This document shows positions 8,569-17,123 of a stretch of DNA of 64,000 nt, piece by piece. The notes under the pieces are model-generated. The model had not been told where the DNA came from, did no database searches, and saw nothing but the letters and a program-made list of their open reading frames with translations. The first letter of the stretch is position 1; every line of letters begins with the position of its first letter. Position numbers and translations under genes: made by a program. This DNA is from Bacteroidales bacterium UBA3297 (GTDB lineage: Bacteria; Bacteroidota; Bacteroidia; Bacteroidales; Paludibacteraceae). The stretch lies in the NCBI GenBank assembly GCA_002362105.1, contig DETD01000026.1:1-64000 (forward strand). Direction: 5' to 3'.

Positions 8569-10404
8569 ATGTCTTTAAAAAGTAAGATTCAATCGCTGAA
8601 GGTGCCGTTTATCTGGTACGTCTTTTCTGTTGTCTGTGTGGCCTGCCTTTTCTTATCTTATTGGAACTATGCGTCGGTTGGTGCTGCAAGTGGTGTGGCT
8701 GGCTTTATCTATTATATTGTTTCGTGTATCAGTCTTGCTGTCGGCTTTACCTTGCCGGTGTTTTTGTTGCCAGCCTTGTTCCGCCTGTTCGGTTGGCAGA
8801 AAGTGGGCAATGTGTTGCAGGTGCTGCTCACGGGCTTCCTGTTCTTGCTGGTGGTGGTCAACGGTTTCGTTTATGCCCAATATAGGCTGCACATAAACAG
8901 CATGGTTTTACAGATGGTGCTGAAGGCCGGCAGCGATATCTTCGCTTTCGATGTTATGTTGTATGTGCGCACCTTTGTCGGACTCCTTTTGGCTTTTGCT
9001 TTCGCCTATGCGTTGTTGAAGCTGGCCCAATGGACCGACCGCAAGGGGTGGACGGTGTTGAAGCCTTTTTTGTGCGTTTCCCTCCTCTCGCTTTTGGGGG
9101 CCAACCTCTTCCACATCTATGCCAAGGCCAATATGCTTCCGGCTTGCCGTTTGAATGCGCTGCTCCCTTACTATTATCCGTTGTCTGCCAACAAACTGAT
9201 GGCGAAGATGGGGCTCTCGCTTGCGAAGGAAGATGCCTTTAAAGCGGCCCGTCATAGTGGTGTGCTGAACTATCCGAAGGCTCCGCTGGTGGTCGATTCT
9301 GCAAAGGCTACCCGTCAGAATGTGTTGCTTATTGCTATCGATACTTGGAACTATCGGGCTTTTACGCCCGAATGTGTGCCTAACATTACAAAATTTGCCG
9401 AAAACGCCTGCGTTTTTACCCACCATCTTAGTGGTAGCGAGGGTACGCGTGGTGGGGTGTTCAGCCTTTTTACCGGTCTGGTGCCGTCTTATTACGACGA
9501 CTTCCTTTATTCTGGGCAGCAACCCCTGCTGGTGGAACAGTTCCTAGCCGAGGGTTATAACACCAAGGTGCTGGCTAGTGCAACGCTGGAATATCCTGAG
9601 TTCTCGAGTATCTTGTTCGCTAAAATTCCGAACCTCCGTGTCTCTACGCCTGGCATCACTTCTTATGACAGAGACCATCGGATTACGGACGACTTCTTGC
9701 TGAGCCTCGACACTTTGGCGGCGTCTAAGGACCCTTTCTTCGCGTTCTTGTTCTACGATATGGCCCACTCGCCTGAAATTCCGGAACCGTGTACTCACCG
9801 TTTTACTCCGTCGTGGAAGTTTGCCGACTATATGAAACTCGGGCCCGATTTTGACCCTACTCCTTATTGGAACCTTTACCGTAACACACTCTTCCAGGTC
9901 GATTTGCTGATTGGACGGGTGCTGGACCGCTTGAAGGTGAAAGGGCTGTTGGAAAATACGGTGGTGGTCATTACTTCCGACCATTCGCAAGAGTTTAACG
10001 ACAATAAGAAGAACTATTGGGGACATGGCTCGAACTTCTCGAATGCCCAAATTCATGTGCCGTTCATCCTTTACCAGCCGAAACTGCAACCTAGGGTGGT
10101 CGACTACCGGACCAACCACTACGATTTGGTGCCTACCCTTATGCACGATGTGCTGGGGGTGGTGAATCCGACTTCCGATTATTCGTTCGGACGCCTGCTT
10201 AACGACTCTACCGACCGTGGCTGGCACCTGGCTGCCGATTATTACGGGTTTGCCTTCGTTTTGCCCGATGGCACTATTGTCCAGAAAAACATGTCGGGCG
10301 ATATGGTGTTCTACGATGCGCATATGAACGAACTCTATAATTATCCGCTCAATTTTGAGGAACTGAACCGGCAGTTGCTTAACATGAATTCGTTTTACAA
10401 GTAG
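8569..10404 (+). CDS. YejM/LapC-like inner-membrane sulfatase-fold protein
   Basis: Protein of 611 residues: about five N-terminal membrane segments (residues ~10-180), then a periplasmic alkaline-phosphatase/sulfatase fold. The start is ATG 8569; an in-frame ATG at 8458 lies inside the cysK terminator. The N-terminal part resembles DUF3413 of E. coli YejM (YRLHINSMVLQMVL compared with its FRFHLNPIVWQLV), and the length is similar. The nucleophile position is Thr293 (GSEGTRGG); later motifs include FFAFLFYDMAHSP and VVVITSDHSQEF. In enterobacteria YejM/LapC tunes LPS synthesis through LapB and FtsH rather than acting as a sulfatase. Whether that role holds here is unknown; a phosphoethanolamine-transferase-like role is an alternative. 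Confidence 0.75.
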   Translation: MSLKSKIQSLKVPFIWYVFSVVCVACLFLSYWNYASVGAASGVAGFIYYIVSCISLAVGFTLPVFLLPALFRLFGWQKVGNVLQVLLTGFLFLLVVVNGFVYAQYRLHINSMVLQMVLKAGSDIFAFDVMLYVRTFVGLLLAFAFAYALLKLAQWTDRKGWTVLKPFLCVSLLSLLGANLFHIYAKANMLPACRLNALLPYYYPLSANKLMAKMGLSLAKEDAFKAARHSGVLNYPKAPLVVDSAKATRQNVLLIAIDTWNYRAFTPECVPNITKFAENACVFTHHLSGSEGTRGGVFSLFTGLVPSYYDDFLYSGQQPLLVEQFLAEGYNTKVLASATLEYPEFSSILFAKIPNLRVSTPGITSYDRDHRITDDFLLSLDTLAASKDPFFAFLFYDMAHSPEIPEPCTHRFTPSWKFADYMKLGPDFDPTPYWNLYRNTLFQVDLLIGRVLDRLKVKGLLENTVVVITSDHSQEFNDNKKNYWGHGSNFSNAQIHVPFILYQPKLQPRVVDYRTNHYDLVPTLMHDVLGVVNPTSDYSFGRLLNDSTDRGWHLAADYYGFAFVLPDGTIVQKNMSGDMVFYDAHMNELYNYPLNFEELNRQLLNMNSFYK

Positions 10405-10450
10405 TGGGGTGGGGTGCCGCCCCCAACCCGCTTACATAAAGTATAAAAAC

Positions 10451-10483
10451 AAAAAAACTGCGACAGTCTGTCGCAGTTTTTTT
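10451..10483. terminator. Bidirectional terminator between convergent genes
   Basis: AAAAAAACTGCGACA, GTC loop, TGTCGCAGTTTTTTT: a perfect 15-bp palindromic stem with A and T runs, serving the yejM-like gene (+) and the PorT-like gene (-). Confidence 0.92.
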
Positions 10484-10503
10484 GTGCTATATCGTTTTGT
10501 TTT

Positions 10504-11238
10504 TTACTCGAAGTTGAAGGTGAGTGTGAATATGCGGGACGTTAGCTTGTTGATGGCGTCTTGCCATTTTTCGTTGTCCGTACCTACCAGGTCTGGCCGG
10601 TCTTTGTCGAGCATGTCGTTGAAGCCGAGAAACATTTTAAATTCGGGCGCTAGTTTGAAGTAGGGGAGGTAGACGTCGCAACCTACACCAAACTCAACAC
10701 CATAGTCCATTTGTTTCAACAGCAGGTTGCAGTCTTGCGATCTGCTCAAGTCTAGTGTCATTGCAGGACCTGCAACCAGATAGGGTCTGTAGTTCTGCAT
10801 ACGCTGGGCGCGCAGTTTGAACAAAAGCGGAAGGTCGATGATGCTCGACTTTACGATGATGTCTTCTGGTGCTGGATTCCCTTTGGGGTCTCTATAGCAT
10901 ACCGTACGGTCGTTAAACATCAGCACGGGGTTGAAACGCAGGTTGAAGTACTCGCCCAGACGCAGGTCGGAAATTATACCAACCGTAAAGCCCGTACCAA
11001 AAGAGGTGACGTCCGGATACCAGATTTTACCATCCTTGTCTGCTACTTTGCTTTGGGCAATGTCGAAGTCCATGGAGTTAAAACCCAGTATAAAGCCGAA
11101 ATGGTACTGCTTGTTGTCGGCGTTAATCAAGTTCAACGCTTTCCCGAAATTTTTATATGCCGATTGTGAAAAGACGCTGGTGCTAGCGGTTGCCGCTAGC
11201 AGTGCTGCCGTCACAAATATCCTTTTTAGTTTGTTCAT
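10504..11238 (-). CDS. porT: PorT-like outer-membrane beta-barrel protein
   Basis: A 244-residue protein with signal peptide (MNKLKRIFVTAALLAATAST, cut after the FSQ region) and alternating hydrophobic strands ending in an aromatic-rich C terminus (FTLTFNFE), an outer-membrane barrel. Length, the early HFGFILGFNSMDFDI strand and the LPLLFKLRAQR segment resemble PorT/SprT, a protein needed for T9SS assembly in Porphyromonas and Flavobacterium. The wider PorT-like barrel family is diverse, so this assignment is moderate. T9SS-dependent cargo in the window (GH44, GH9) is consistent with it. It has its own promoter region with a palindromic repeat. Confidence 0.62.
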   Translation of the reverse strand: MNKLKRIFVTAALLAATASTSVFSQSAYKNFGKALNLINADNKQYHFGFILGFNSMDFDIAQSKVADKDGKIWYPDVTSFGTGFTVGIISDLRLGEYFNLRFNPVLMFNDRTVCYRDPKGNPAPEDIIVKSSIIDLPLLFKLRAQRMQNYRPYLVAGPAMTLDLSRSQDCNLLLKQMDYGVEFGVGCDVYLPYFKLAPEFKMFLGFNDMLDKDRPDLVGTDNEKWQDAINKLTSRIFTLTFNFE

Positions 11239-11282
11239 CTTTGTATGGTGTGGTAGGTCCCCTTTCGTAAAACGTATTCTAT

Positions 11283-11315
11283 ACCGGTTTTATTGGAGTA
11301 ACCGGTGCAAATTTA
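11283..11315 (-). promoter_or_regulatory. -7 element and ACCGGTT/AACCGGT inverted repeat upstream of porT
   Basis: On the minus strand TAAATTTG (11315-11308) fits TAnnTTTG. Immediately downstream, AACCGGT (11300-11306) and ACCGGTT (11283-11289) form a perfect 7-bp inverted repeat with a 10-base spacer, covering the expected start of transcription. Each arm itself contains the palindrome ACCGGT. Candidate operator. Confidence 0.5.
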
Positions 11316-11323
11316 CAAAAAAC

Positions 11324-13903
11324 TTACATATATAGCCCCATACCTACGTTTATACCCCATTTGCTGGCTTTCGGGTGGTCGAGGTAGTTGAGGCGTCGGG
11401 TTACTTCTACCCTGAATACTTTCAAGAGGTTGTGCAGGCCGGCGCTGACTTCCATATAGGGTTTGTCGACAAATTCAAACGAGGTCTGGTTCCCGTACTT
11501 GTCGGTCGGAAATTGGTAGAGTAGGTGGTCGTCCGCATTCTTTTCCAAAAACGGGTTGTTTTTGTCTGAAAGTCCGCCGTATATGGCTTTGAAACGGAAA
11601 ACCTCTTTCAGGTGAAGCCTTCTGATGCCGGGTATGCGGCCGAGTAGGAAGCCGTTCATGTTGTAGCACAGGTCTAGCGAGGCGTACTGGTCGGTCAGGA
11701 ACTCCATGTTGTTCATTAACCAGAACGACTCTTTGGCGTTGGTGTACGACAGGTTGGCCGCTGGTATGAACAAGAGCGGATACGGTACCTTCTCCCATAT
11801 TTTCCCCGCTTTCAATACAATGTAGGTGTAACCCAATGGGGTCAGGTTGTATTTTTGGCGGTAGGTGAACTCTGTCTTGTTCCGGTTGTATTGCGTGCCT
11901 AGTAGCCCTTTGGCTGCTGTTGAGTGTCCGAGGGTGAATTGCGGAATGTCTTTGTTGATGATGTAGCGCGTACTTTTGTTCTGGTAGTAGCTGATGCCAG
12001 GGGCGTACGAGAGGGTACAGTTCAGCGATGTCTGCTCAATGTTGTTTACTTCCTCTCCATTGTGTAGCTTGATGTACCGGAGGTCGCCTGCTGGGCTCTC
12101 TTCGCTGTGGTAGACGTTGAGGTTGAGGCCGAATCCGTTGCCTTTCTCGTAGAGGTATTGGAACGTCTGGCTGCGGACATAGGCGAACTGCGATACTTTT
12201 TCCCGCTTGAAGGAGTGGATGAAACTGCTGCTGAATTCACCTAGAAACCGCTCCGATGGTATGTCCCAGTCGTAATTGATATTCGCCATCAGCGAGTGGC
12301 GTGGAAAATCCATTTTGCTGAATTCTTTCTCACGGAACGAGTATTCCAGCTCGGCCTTATATTTGAGGCGCTCGTCTTTGGTGCCATAGGCCAGATAGCC
12401 GTCGAGGAAGAGGTGGTTGTTCAGGGCCGGATTGGTGCGCCCGCCCACGCGGAAACGGTTGCCCTCTAACTCGTTTCTCGAGTAGGTGCTCATGACACGC
12501 CCATAATCGAAATAGCCGTGTTTGCCTATGGTCATGTAGCCTTCAATGCAGGTCTTTATCAAGTATTCGCTGATGTTGAACAGGGTGCTCTCGTCCATTT
12601 TCCGGACGAGGGTGTCTATTCTTGACTCGTTTTTGCTGAGTTGGTCGGGCCTCGATGCCGCCCAGAACTCGTTTGACTGCATTTTCGCGTCTTTTTGGGT
12701 GACGATGTTTTCTTCGCGGGCGAATACCGATTTGTCTATGTCGTGCCATTTATAGCCGGTGTAGTAAACGTCGCGTTTCGCATAGCCGCCTTGCAACCCG
12801 TCTATAAAGGCAATTTCAGAAATCATGCGTTCGTGGGTAATGGCCCATCTGCCTTCCTCGTTTTGAGTGTAGTCTTGCTCTATATGCAGTTTCTCCACCA
12901 AGTTGAGTTTAATGTCTCGTGGTATGTCCATTTTCACCTTTTTCACGGCATACGAGCTGTCGGTGGAAATGTAGAGGTAGCCTGTGAAGCCGAGGTCGCT
13001 TGTGTTCGCGGGTATAAATGTCATTTCGGTGTAGCGTTTCCCGTCTTCAAGGGTTACGGTGTCGGTTATGTAGAAGTGGTAGAAGGTGGTCGCCATAACC
13101 GAAAGCGGACTCATAAACTTCTCGATGAAGATGTCGATGTTGTTGTCGTATATTTGTACGTCGGTAAAGCATTCGTTCAGCAGGTTGTCTATCATCTCTT
13201 CTGAAATGATGTTCATTACCGTTTTGTTGTTCTGGGCTGTAATGGTGCGTTTCAGACGTTCGGGCGACTTCTGGTAGCTGATGTCGCTCAGGTTCTCCCT
13301 TACCGAGACGGGCAGGTAGGTCTTGTTCGATATTTCCGACGAGTCGATGTAGTCGTAAATGTATCCCCAACTGCGCTTGCTCCGTCTGGCCGAGTCTTCT
13401 GGTGCCTGTACGTTGTTCAGACCAAGTATCGTTTTCTCGTATTTCTTTACGGCATAGTAGTCGGTCGAGCGGATGTCGTTTGAGTCGCGATGGGCTATCA
13501 CCTTCTTCATCAACTCAACCGATGGATTTCCTTTCCTGCGGTATTTTTCGCGGCGTTTGCCTTTTACTACTACTTCTCCCAGTTCTTGTGCTTCTTCGGG
13601 GCTGAGGCGTACGTTCAGGCGGTGGCCGGCCTTTTTGAGGTCAATCACTTTGGTTTTGTAGCCCAGGTAAGAAATTTCCAGTTTGTCCGACTTCAAGACG
13701 TCGGTTTCCAGCCTGTAGAATCCCTGTAAGTCGGCTTCTGTTCCGAATGGCGTGCCCTTGTAGATGACGGAGGCGAAAGGAAGCGGCTCGCCGCTTATGG
13801 AATCTTTGATGAAGCCTTGGTACACGACATCTCCGGCATGCACGTTGTGTAGGCCGAAAATAACAAGCAAAAGGAATAGTGTGTGTCGTAGGTTCTTTCT
13901 CAT
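11324..13903 (-). CDS. DUF5686-type outer-membrane protein with carboxypeptidase-like regulatory domain
   Basis: An 859-residue outer-membrane protein of unknown exact role. A signal peptide (MRKNLRHTLFLLLVIFGLHN) is followed at ~27-105 by a CarboxypepD_reg-like beta-sandwich (GEPLPFASVIYKGT, GFYRLETD, YLGYKTKVIDL), the same module that starts TonB-dependent receptors. The rest (~120-859) fits the DUF5686 family, with many amphipathic strands and a C terminus (WGINVGMGLYM) typical of barrels. No TonB plug motif was seen, so I do not call it a SusC-type receptor. It reads towards porT but is separated by that gene's promoter region. Confidence 0.75.
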   Translation of the reverse strand: MRKNLRHTLFLLLVIFGLHNVHAGDVVYQGFIKDSISGEPLPFASVIYKGTPFGTEADLQGFYRLETDVLKSDKLEISYLGYKTKVIDLKKAGHRLNVRLSPEEAQELGEVVVKGKRREKYRRKGNPSVELMKKVIAHRDSNDIRSTDYYAVKKYEKTILGLNNVQAPEDSARRSKRSWGYIYDYIDSSEISNKTYLPVSVRENLSDISYQKSPERLKRTITAQNNKTVMNIISEEMIDNLLNECFTDVQIYDNNIDIFIEKFMSPLSVMATTFYHFYITDTVTLEDGKRYTEMTFIPANTSDLGFTGYLYISTDSSYAVKKVKMDIPRDIKLNLVEKLHIEQDYTQNEEGRWAITHERMISEIAFIDGLQGGYAKRDVYYTGYKWHDIDKSVFAREENIVTQKDAKMQSNEFWAASRPDQLSKNESRIDTLVRKMDESTLFNISEYLIKTCIEGYMTIGKHGYFDYGRVMSTYSRNELEGNRFRVGGRTNPALNNHLFLDGYLAYGTKDERLKYKAELEYSFREKEFSKMDFPRHSLMANINYDWDIPSERFLGEFSSSFIHSFKREKVSQFAYVRSQTFQYLYEKGNGFGLNLNVYHSEESPAGDLRYIKLHNGEEVNNIEQTSLNCTLSYAPGISYYQNKSTRYIINKDIPQFTLGHSTAAKGLLGTQYNRNKTEFTYRQKYNLTPLGYTYIVLKAGKIWEKVPYPLLFIPAANLSYTNAKESFWLMNNMEFLTDQYASLDLCYNMNGFLLGRIPGIRRLHLKEVFRFKAIYGGLSDKNNPFLEKNADDHLLYQFPTDKYGNQTSFEFVDKPYMEVSAGLHNLLKVFRVEVTRRLNYLDHPKASKWGINVGMGLYM

Positions 13904-14254
13904 TTTTTTCGTTGCTATATCTTCCGCTGTTACTGCGAAAGTTGTGCCAAACTTTTAAAGGTCTGGCTGTTTTTCCATTCGCCCCATCCTATGTCTTCAT
14001 TGCCTCGCTGCCACCCACCCTTCAGAAAATCTAACATTATGCCCATTCTTTTGTGGTGCCGAGGCTGTTGTTTATGTCCCACATCCTCGTTGCTCGGACG
14101 GTTATATATAGGCTGATTTTTGCGTTTCGCAAAATTAGCAATTAGGCGGAAACCATGCAACCGGGGTTAGCGGACGGAGGCCCGGTACTGTATATAGCTT
14201 GTTGTAATCATTGGGTGCTAAAATAACCTGAGGCGCAAGCCAGGTGTTATGTTG
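13904..14254. other. Intergenic region at the edge of the AT-rich cassette, no gene supported
   Basis: About 350 bases between DUF5686 and the tandem duplication, with base composition nearer to the flanking genome than to the cassette. A minus-strand open frame of 76 codons (13930-14160) has no signal peptide or recognisable domain, and codon use does not support it. An imperfect hairpin, ATAACCTG-10 nt-CAGGTGTTAT, lies at 14223-14250, ending beside the start of the duplicated unit. Confidence 0.5.
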
Positions 14255-14270
14255 TTTTAATCGCATCAGC

Positions 14271-15770
14271 CTACTTTATTTCCAAATACTGCCATATTCC
14301 GTCTTTCTTTATAGGGAGGTACCTGTTGGAAAGGTCTTCTGTGTTAATCTCGTCCGCGTAAAACACTTTCGACTTCTTTTTATTTCTATGGAAATACCGG
14401 TATTTGCCATTGCCTTCATCAAAAACATAGTGAGTATGGTAGTGATGGGAATCTGGCTTTATTAGATAATCATCACTTCGCAAGTATTCTGGCATGCTAT
14501 CCGCTAATAGTTTGCCACGTTTGTCATAAAAGTTTTGTTTCCAGTCTTTTATTCCTATATAGTATGGTTTGTCAATGTAAATATCATCGAAGTGGGTTGG
14601 TATTATGGTGTTCCCATTTTTGTCTATAATTCCATTATACATTCCTTTCTTTATGCCTATATGCTGGTTGCTGTTCAAACCTGTTATTAGGTCGATGCTG
14701 TCAGTCGAAAGCCGACTTTTCAGTATCCATTTTTTTCCAGACTTTTCCAAACTGCACTTTCCCAACTTTATGCGGTTTATTTTCGTTCCGTCCATCGTCA
14801 CGGCAAAAGTTTCCTCCTTGTTGTCGTAAAAAAGTATGTTTTTAAAGTAGCCCGAAAAATTGTGTTTTTCAGGAGTCAAGGGTGTCCCGTCTAACTTAAA
14901 GACCCTTAAATGCAAATGACCTGCTCTTTGATATTCTGTTACAATTAGTTTTTTCTCCCAGATAAATCCTCTACACCATTCGGATTCGTCTTTTTCTTTG
15001 ACCCCACACAATTCTTCTTCTGTCATAGGTAGGACTTGTTTTTTTCCACATTTGTCGTTAAATATAAAGATTTTGCCGTCTTTATGAAGAAAAAAAGAAG
15101 TATACATTGGGTAATACTCTACAAAGCCGTTGTGGCATAAAATATGTTTTGTAGGCCTTATGTCGCCTTCTAATACCACATTTAAATTCTCATCATATAG
15201 CTTATGGCTGCTACGTACAAGTCTGTATTTGTCGTATATGTATACGTCGCAATAATCCTTCGGCCAAGATGAGAATGTGTCTCTTTGGACGACGTTCCCC
15301 TTTTTATATAGTACCCTTTCTATAGACGTGTATGTAGGATCTAATTTTCTATAGGCGATGAAGTTATCCTTCATTGGGTAAAATTCGAAAACATTGTCTA
15401 ATAATATGGTGTCACCTTTAATTTTCCTGTCCTTCAGATTGCCGAAACAAAATGTATCTTCTTCTGATACCTGTGGAAGATCGTCGTAAAATAGGATATA
15501 ACCTACTTTCGTTAAACTCATATTCTCGTGAACATCGGACACGATAGCCTTTTTTTTGATATCTATAATATCAAAATTGCTACAACAATCTATACAATTT
15601 GGTTTGTATATTTTTGCATAACCGTTATAAATTGGACTTATTTGACCTATCTGATTTTCAACTTGGTATTCAGCAAGGAATTTGTTTGCCCACTTCAAAT
15701 GGTTTGAAGCCTGTGTGTTTACAAGGCAGAACAAGGAAAAGAGTAACAGTATGTATTTTCTTTTTTTCAT
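14271..15770 (-). CDS. Secreted WG-repeat-like protein, copy A (unknown function)
   Basis: A 499-residue exported protein of unknown function. The signal peptide MKKRKYILLLFSLFCLVNTQA is identical to that of copy B (17124-18632). The C-terminal third contains WG-type beta repeats (GIKKGMYNGIIDKNGNTIIP, then FYDKRGKLLADSM). An N-terminal CxxCC (NCIDCCSN) is found here but not in copy B. Residues ~35-330 differ strongly from copy B, while the last ~165 are about 70% identical, including LGKCSLEKSGKKW and STDSIDLI. Base composition is AT-rich against neighbours, suggesting acquisition by transfer. Probably transcribed after its partner gene at 15855-16997, 84 bases upstream. Confidence 0.8.
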   Translation of the reverse strand: MKKRKYILLLFSLFCLVNTQASNHLKWANKFLAEYQVENQIGQISPIYNGYAKIYKPNCIDCCSNFDIIDIKKKAIVSDVHENMSLTKVGYILFYDDLPQVSEEDTFCFGNLKDRKIKGDTILLDNVFEFYPMKDNFIAYRKLDPTYTSIERVLYKKGNVVQRDTFSSWPKDYCDVYIYDKYRLVRSSHKLYDENLNVVLEGDIRPTKHILCHNGFVEYYPMYTSFFLHKDGKIFIFNDKCGKKQVLPMTEEELCGVKEKDESEWCRGFIWEKKLIVTEYQRAGHLHLRVFKLDGTPLTPEKHNFSGYFKNILFYDNKEETFAVTMDGTKINRIKLGKCSLEKSGKKWILKSRLSTDSIDLITGLNSNQHIGIKKGMYNGIIDKNGNTIIPTHFDDIYIDKPYYIGIKDWKQNFYDKRGKLLADSMPEYLRSDDYLIKPDSHHYHTHYVFDEGNGKYRYFHRNKKKSKVFYADEINTEDLSNRYLPIKKDGIWQYLEIK

Positions 15771-15854
15771 TATTCGAGTTTTAAAATGTTTCTTGATTTA
15801 CCATAGACTTCTTGTCCTTTTTTAGTTAATATGAACTGAAATGGGAAGTATAAA

Positions 15855-16997
15855 TTAGTTTAATTTAATTTCAAAGTTCAGTCCATATTTATTTTTTATC
15901 AAACTCCAGTATTCTTCACAACTTTTACCCTTTAAAGGAAAAGGGTAGTACAACGTACTTATTGGTTCTATATTTACTTTCGTAATATAGCATACGGAAG
16001 GTCCTTCGTCATACGCAAAACACTTTCGTTCTCTATCATAAAAGAAATCTTTATCACAGTCTACATCAAGTATGTATTTTGCTTCCTTTTTTTCTAAGTC
16101 GACAAGAACAAGAACGTCCTTACAATAAACACATTTTTTTCCTAAGAAATAGCGTTTGTCGTCAGATTCAACAAGCGGTTCAATATCTTTTGAAACAAGT
16201 TCCCGGCCTGATTTTTTGTTTTCATAAACCATATAGGCTTGATGGGTTTCTCGAATCCACTTATATTCTGTTGTGTACTTGGCTTTTATGTACTCGTTAA
16301 AATTCTTCCGATTAAAAACTTTCTTGATATAGTTCTCTCCCTGTTTTATGTATAGAATAATATCCCTTTCGCCATTATAGAAATCATCGTCTTCATCTCC
16401 CATTTCAGAACAATAACAGATTATAGAATCTCCAGAACCAATAAAAGACGGATCGTAAAGATATTCAATACAATTGCCTTTTAAAGTGTCAATGGGTATC
16501 GTAGTTTCTTCGGTGCGAAGATATAGAACTTGGTAATCTAAATCCTTTTTACGTGTCATTAAAAGCATTTTGCCTTCTGTGGCGTCTTCATATTCGAGTC
16601 CTATTTCAACTTCAAAAAAATTTTGGTAATAATCCCCTTTTTTTATGGCAATAATATCTGGCTTTTCAAAAATCTCATCTAAAGATAGTTCATTTCTAAA
16701 TAAGGAAAAGTTTCCGATTTTTCCGTCTTTAAACATCTTTTCAAAAAATCTTGAGTCTCCCTTTTTGGGAACTTCAAGAATTTCCGTTTTTTCAAACCCT
16801 TTAAAATTGAAGTCGTAGGATTCTAATGAATCTATGGCTTGAGGTTTTGAATCTATGGCTTGAGTGGTATCTGTTGTTTGTGTGTCAGCGTCTGTGGCTT
16901 GAGGTTCCTTATTTAGGCAAATAACAACTATGCAAATACTAACTAATAATACCAATATAAAAATTAATGATTTAATCTTCTGTTTCATATTATTCAT
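15855..16997 (-). CDS. Membrane-anchored extracytoplasmic protein, copy A (unknown function)
   Basis: A 380-residue protein not recognised. One N-terminal hydrophobic segment (SLIFILVLLVSICIVVICLN, residues ~10-29) should anchor it with the rest in the periplasm; the cysteines there do not form a good lipobox. It continues with a Thr/Asp/Gln repeat linker (QATDADTQTTDTTQAIDS, DNA repeats at 16828-16909). The globular part contains the acidic GDEDDDFYNG and several conserved cysteines. About 85% identical to the copy at 18716-19831, differing mainly at residues ~75-130, where copy A has a 9-residue insertion. Paired with a WG-repeat gene in each unit. Confidence 0.78.
   Translation of the reverse strand: MNNMKQKIKSLIFILVLLVSICIVVICLNKEPQATDADTQTTDTTQAIDSKPQAIDSLESYDFNFKGFEKTEILEVPKKGDSRFFEKMFKDGKIGNFSLFRNELSLDEIFEKPDIIAIKKGDYYQNFFEVEIGLEYEDATEGKMLLMTRKKDLDYQVLYLRTEETTIPIDTLKGNCIEYLYDPSFIGSGDSIICYCSEMGDEDDDFYNGERDIILYIKQGENYIKKVFNRKNFNEYIKAKYTTEYKWIRETHQAYMVYENKKSGRELVSKDIEPLVESDDKRYFLGKKCVYCKDVLVLVDLEKKEAKYILDVDCDKDFFYDRERKCFAYDEGPSVCYITKVNIEPISTLYYPFPLKGKSCEEYWSLIKNKYGLNFEIKLN
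16828..16909 (-). repeat. Short tandem repeats encoding the Thr/Asp linker (copy A)
   Basis: GAATCTATGGCTTGAGG-type units occur twice head to tail (16828 and 16849), and a third diverged unit (GTCTGTGGCTTGAGG) is nearby. The same array is present in unit B at 19661-19742. Such repeats are prone to slippage and could vary the linker length. Confidence 0.6.
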
Positions 16998-17123
16998 TTC
17001 TTATACATCCAAAAACTTATTATATTTTTCAACTGATTTCCTCACGTATTTGCGTTAGTACCACACTCCGCTATTATTTTGTATGTTCTTCTCATTTTAC
17101 TTCATTTTTTTAAGCGCATCAGC

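Larger units (their letters stand above)
14255..17107. repeat. Tandem duplication, unit A (2.85 kb)
   Basis: Unit A matches unit B (17108-19936) from CGCATCAGCCTACTTTATTTCC at the left to CTATTATTTTGTATG...CTCATTTTACTT at the right, with an alignment offset of 2,853 at the left edge. Each unit holds one ~500-residue and one ~375-residue gene. The spacers and the smaller genes are nearly identical, while the middle of the larger genes has diverged. Both units are visibly richer in A+T than the flanking genes. Confidence 0.9.

Noticed and set aside
13930..14160. Minus-strand open frame of 76 codons beside the cassette
   Set aside because: No signal, domain or ribosome site, and Arg/His/Gln/Asn-rich composition typical of chance frames; kept only as part of the unexplained spacer.
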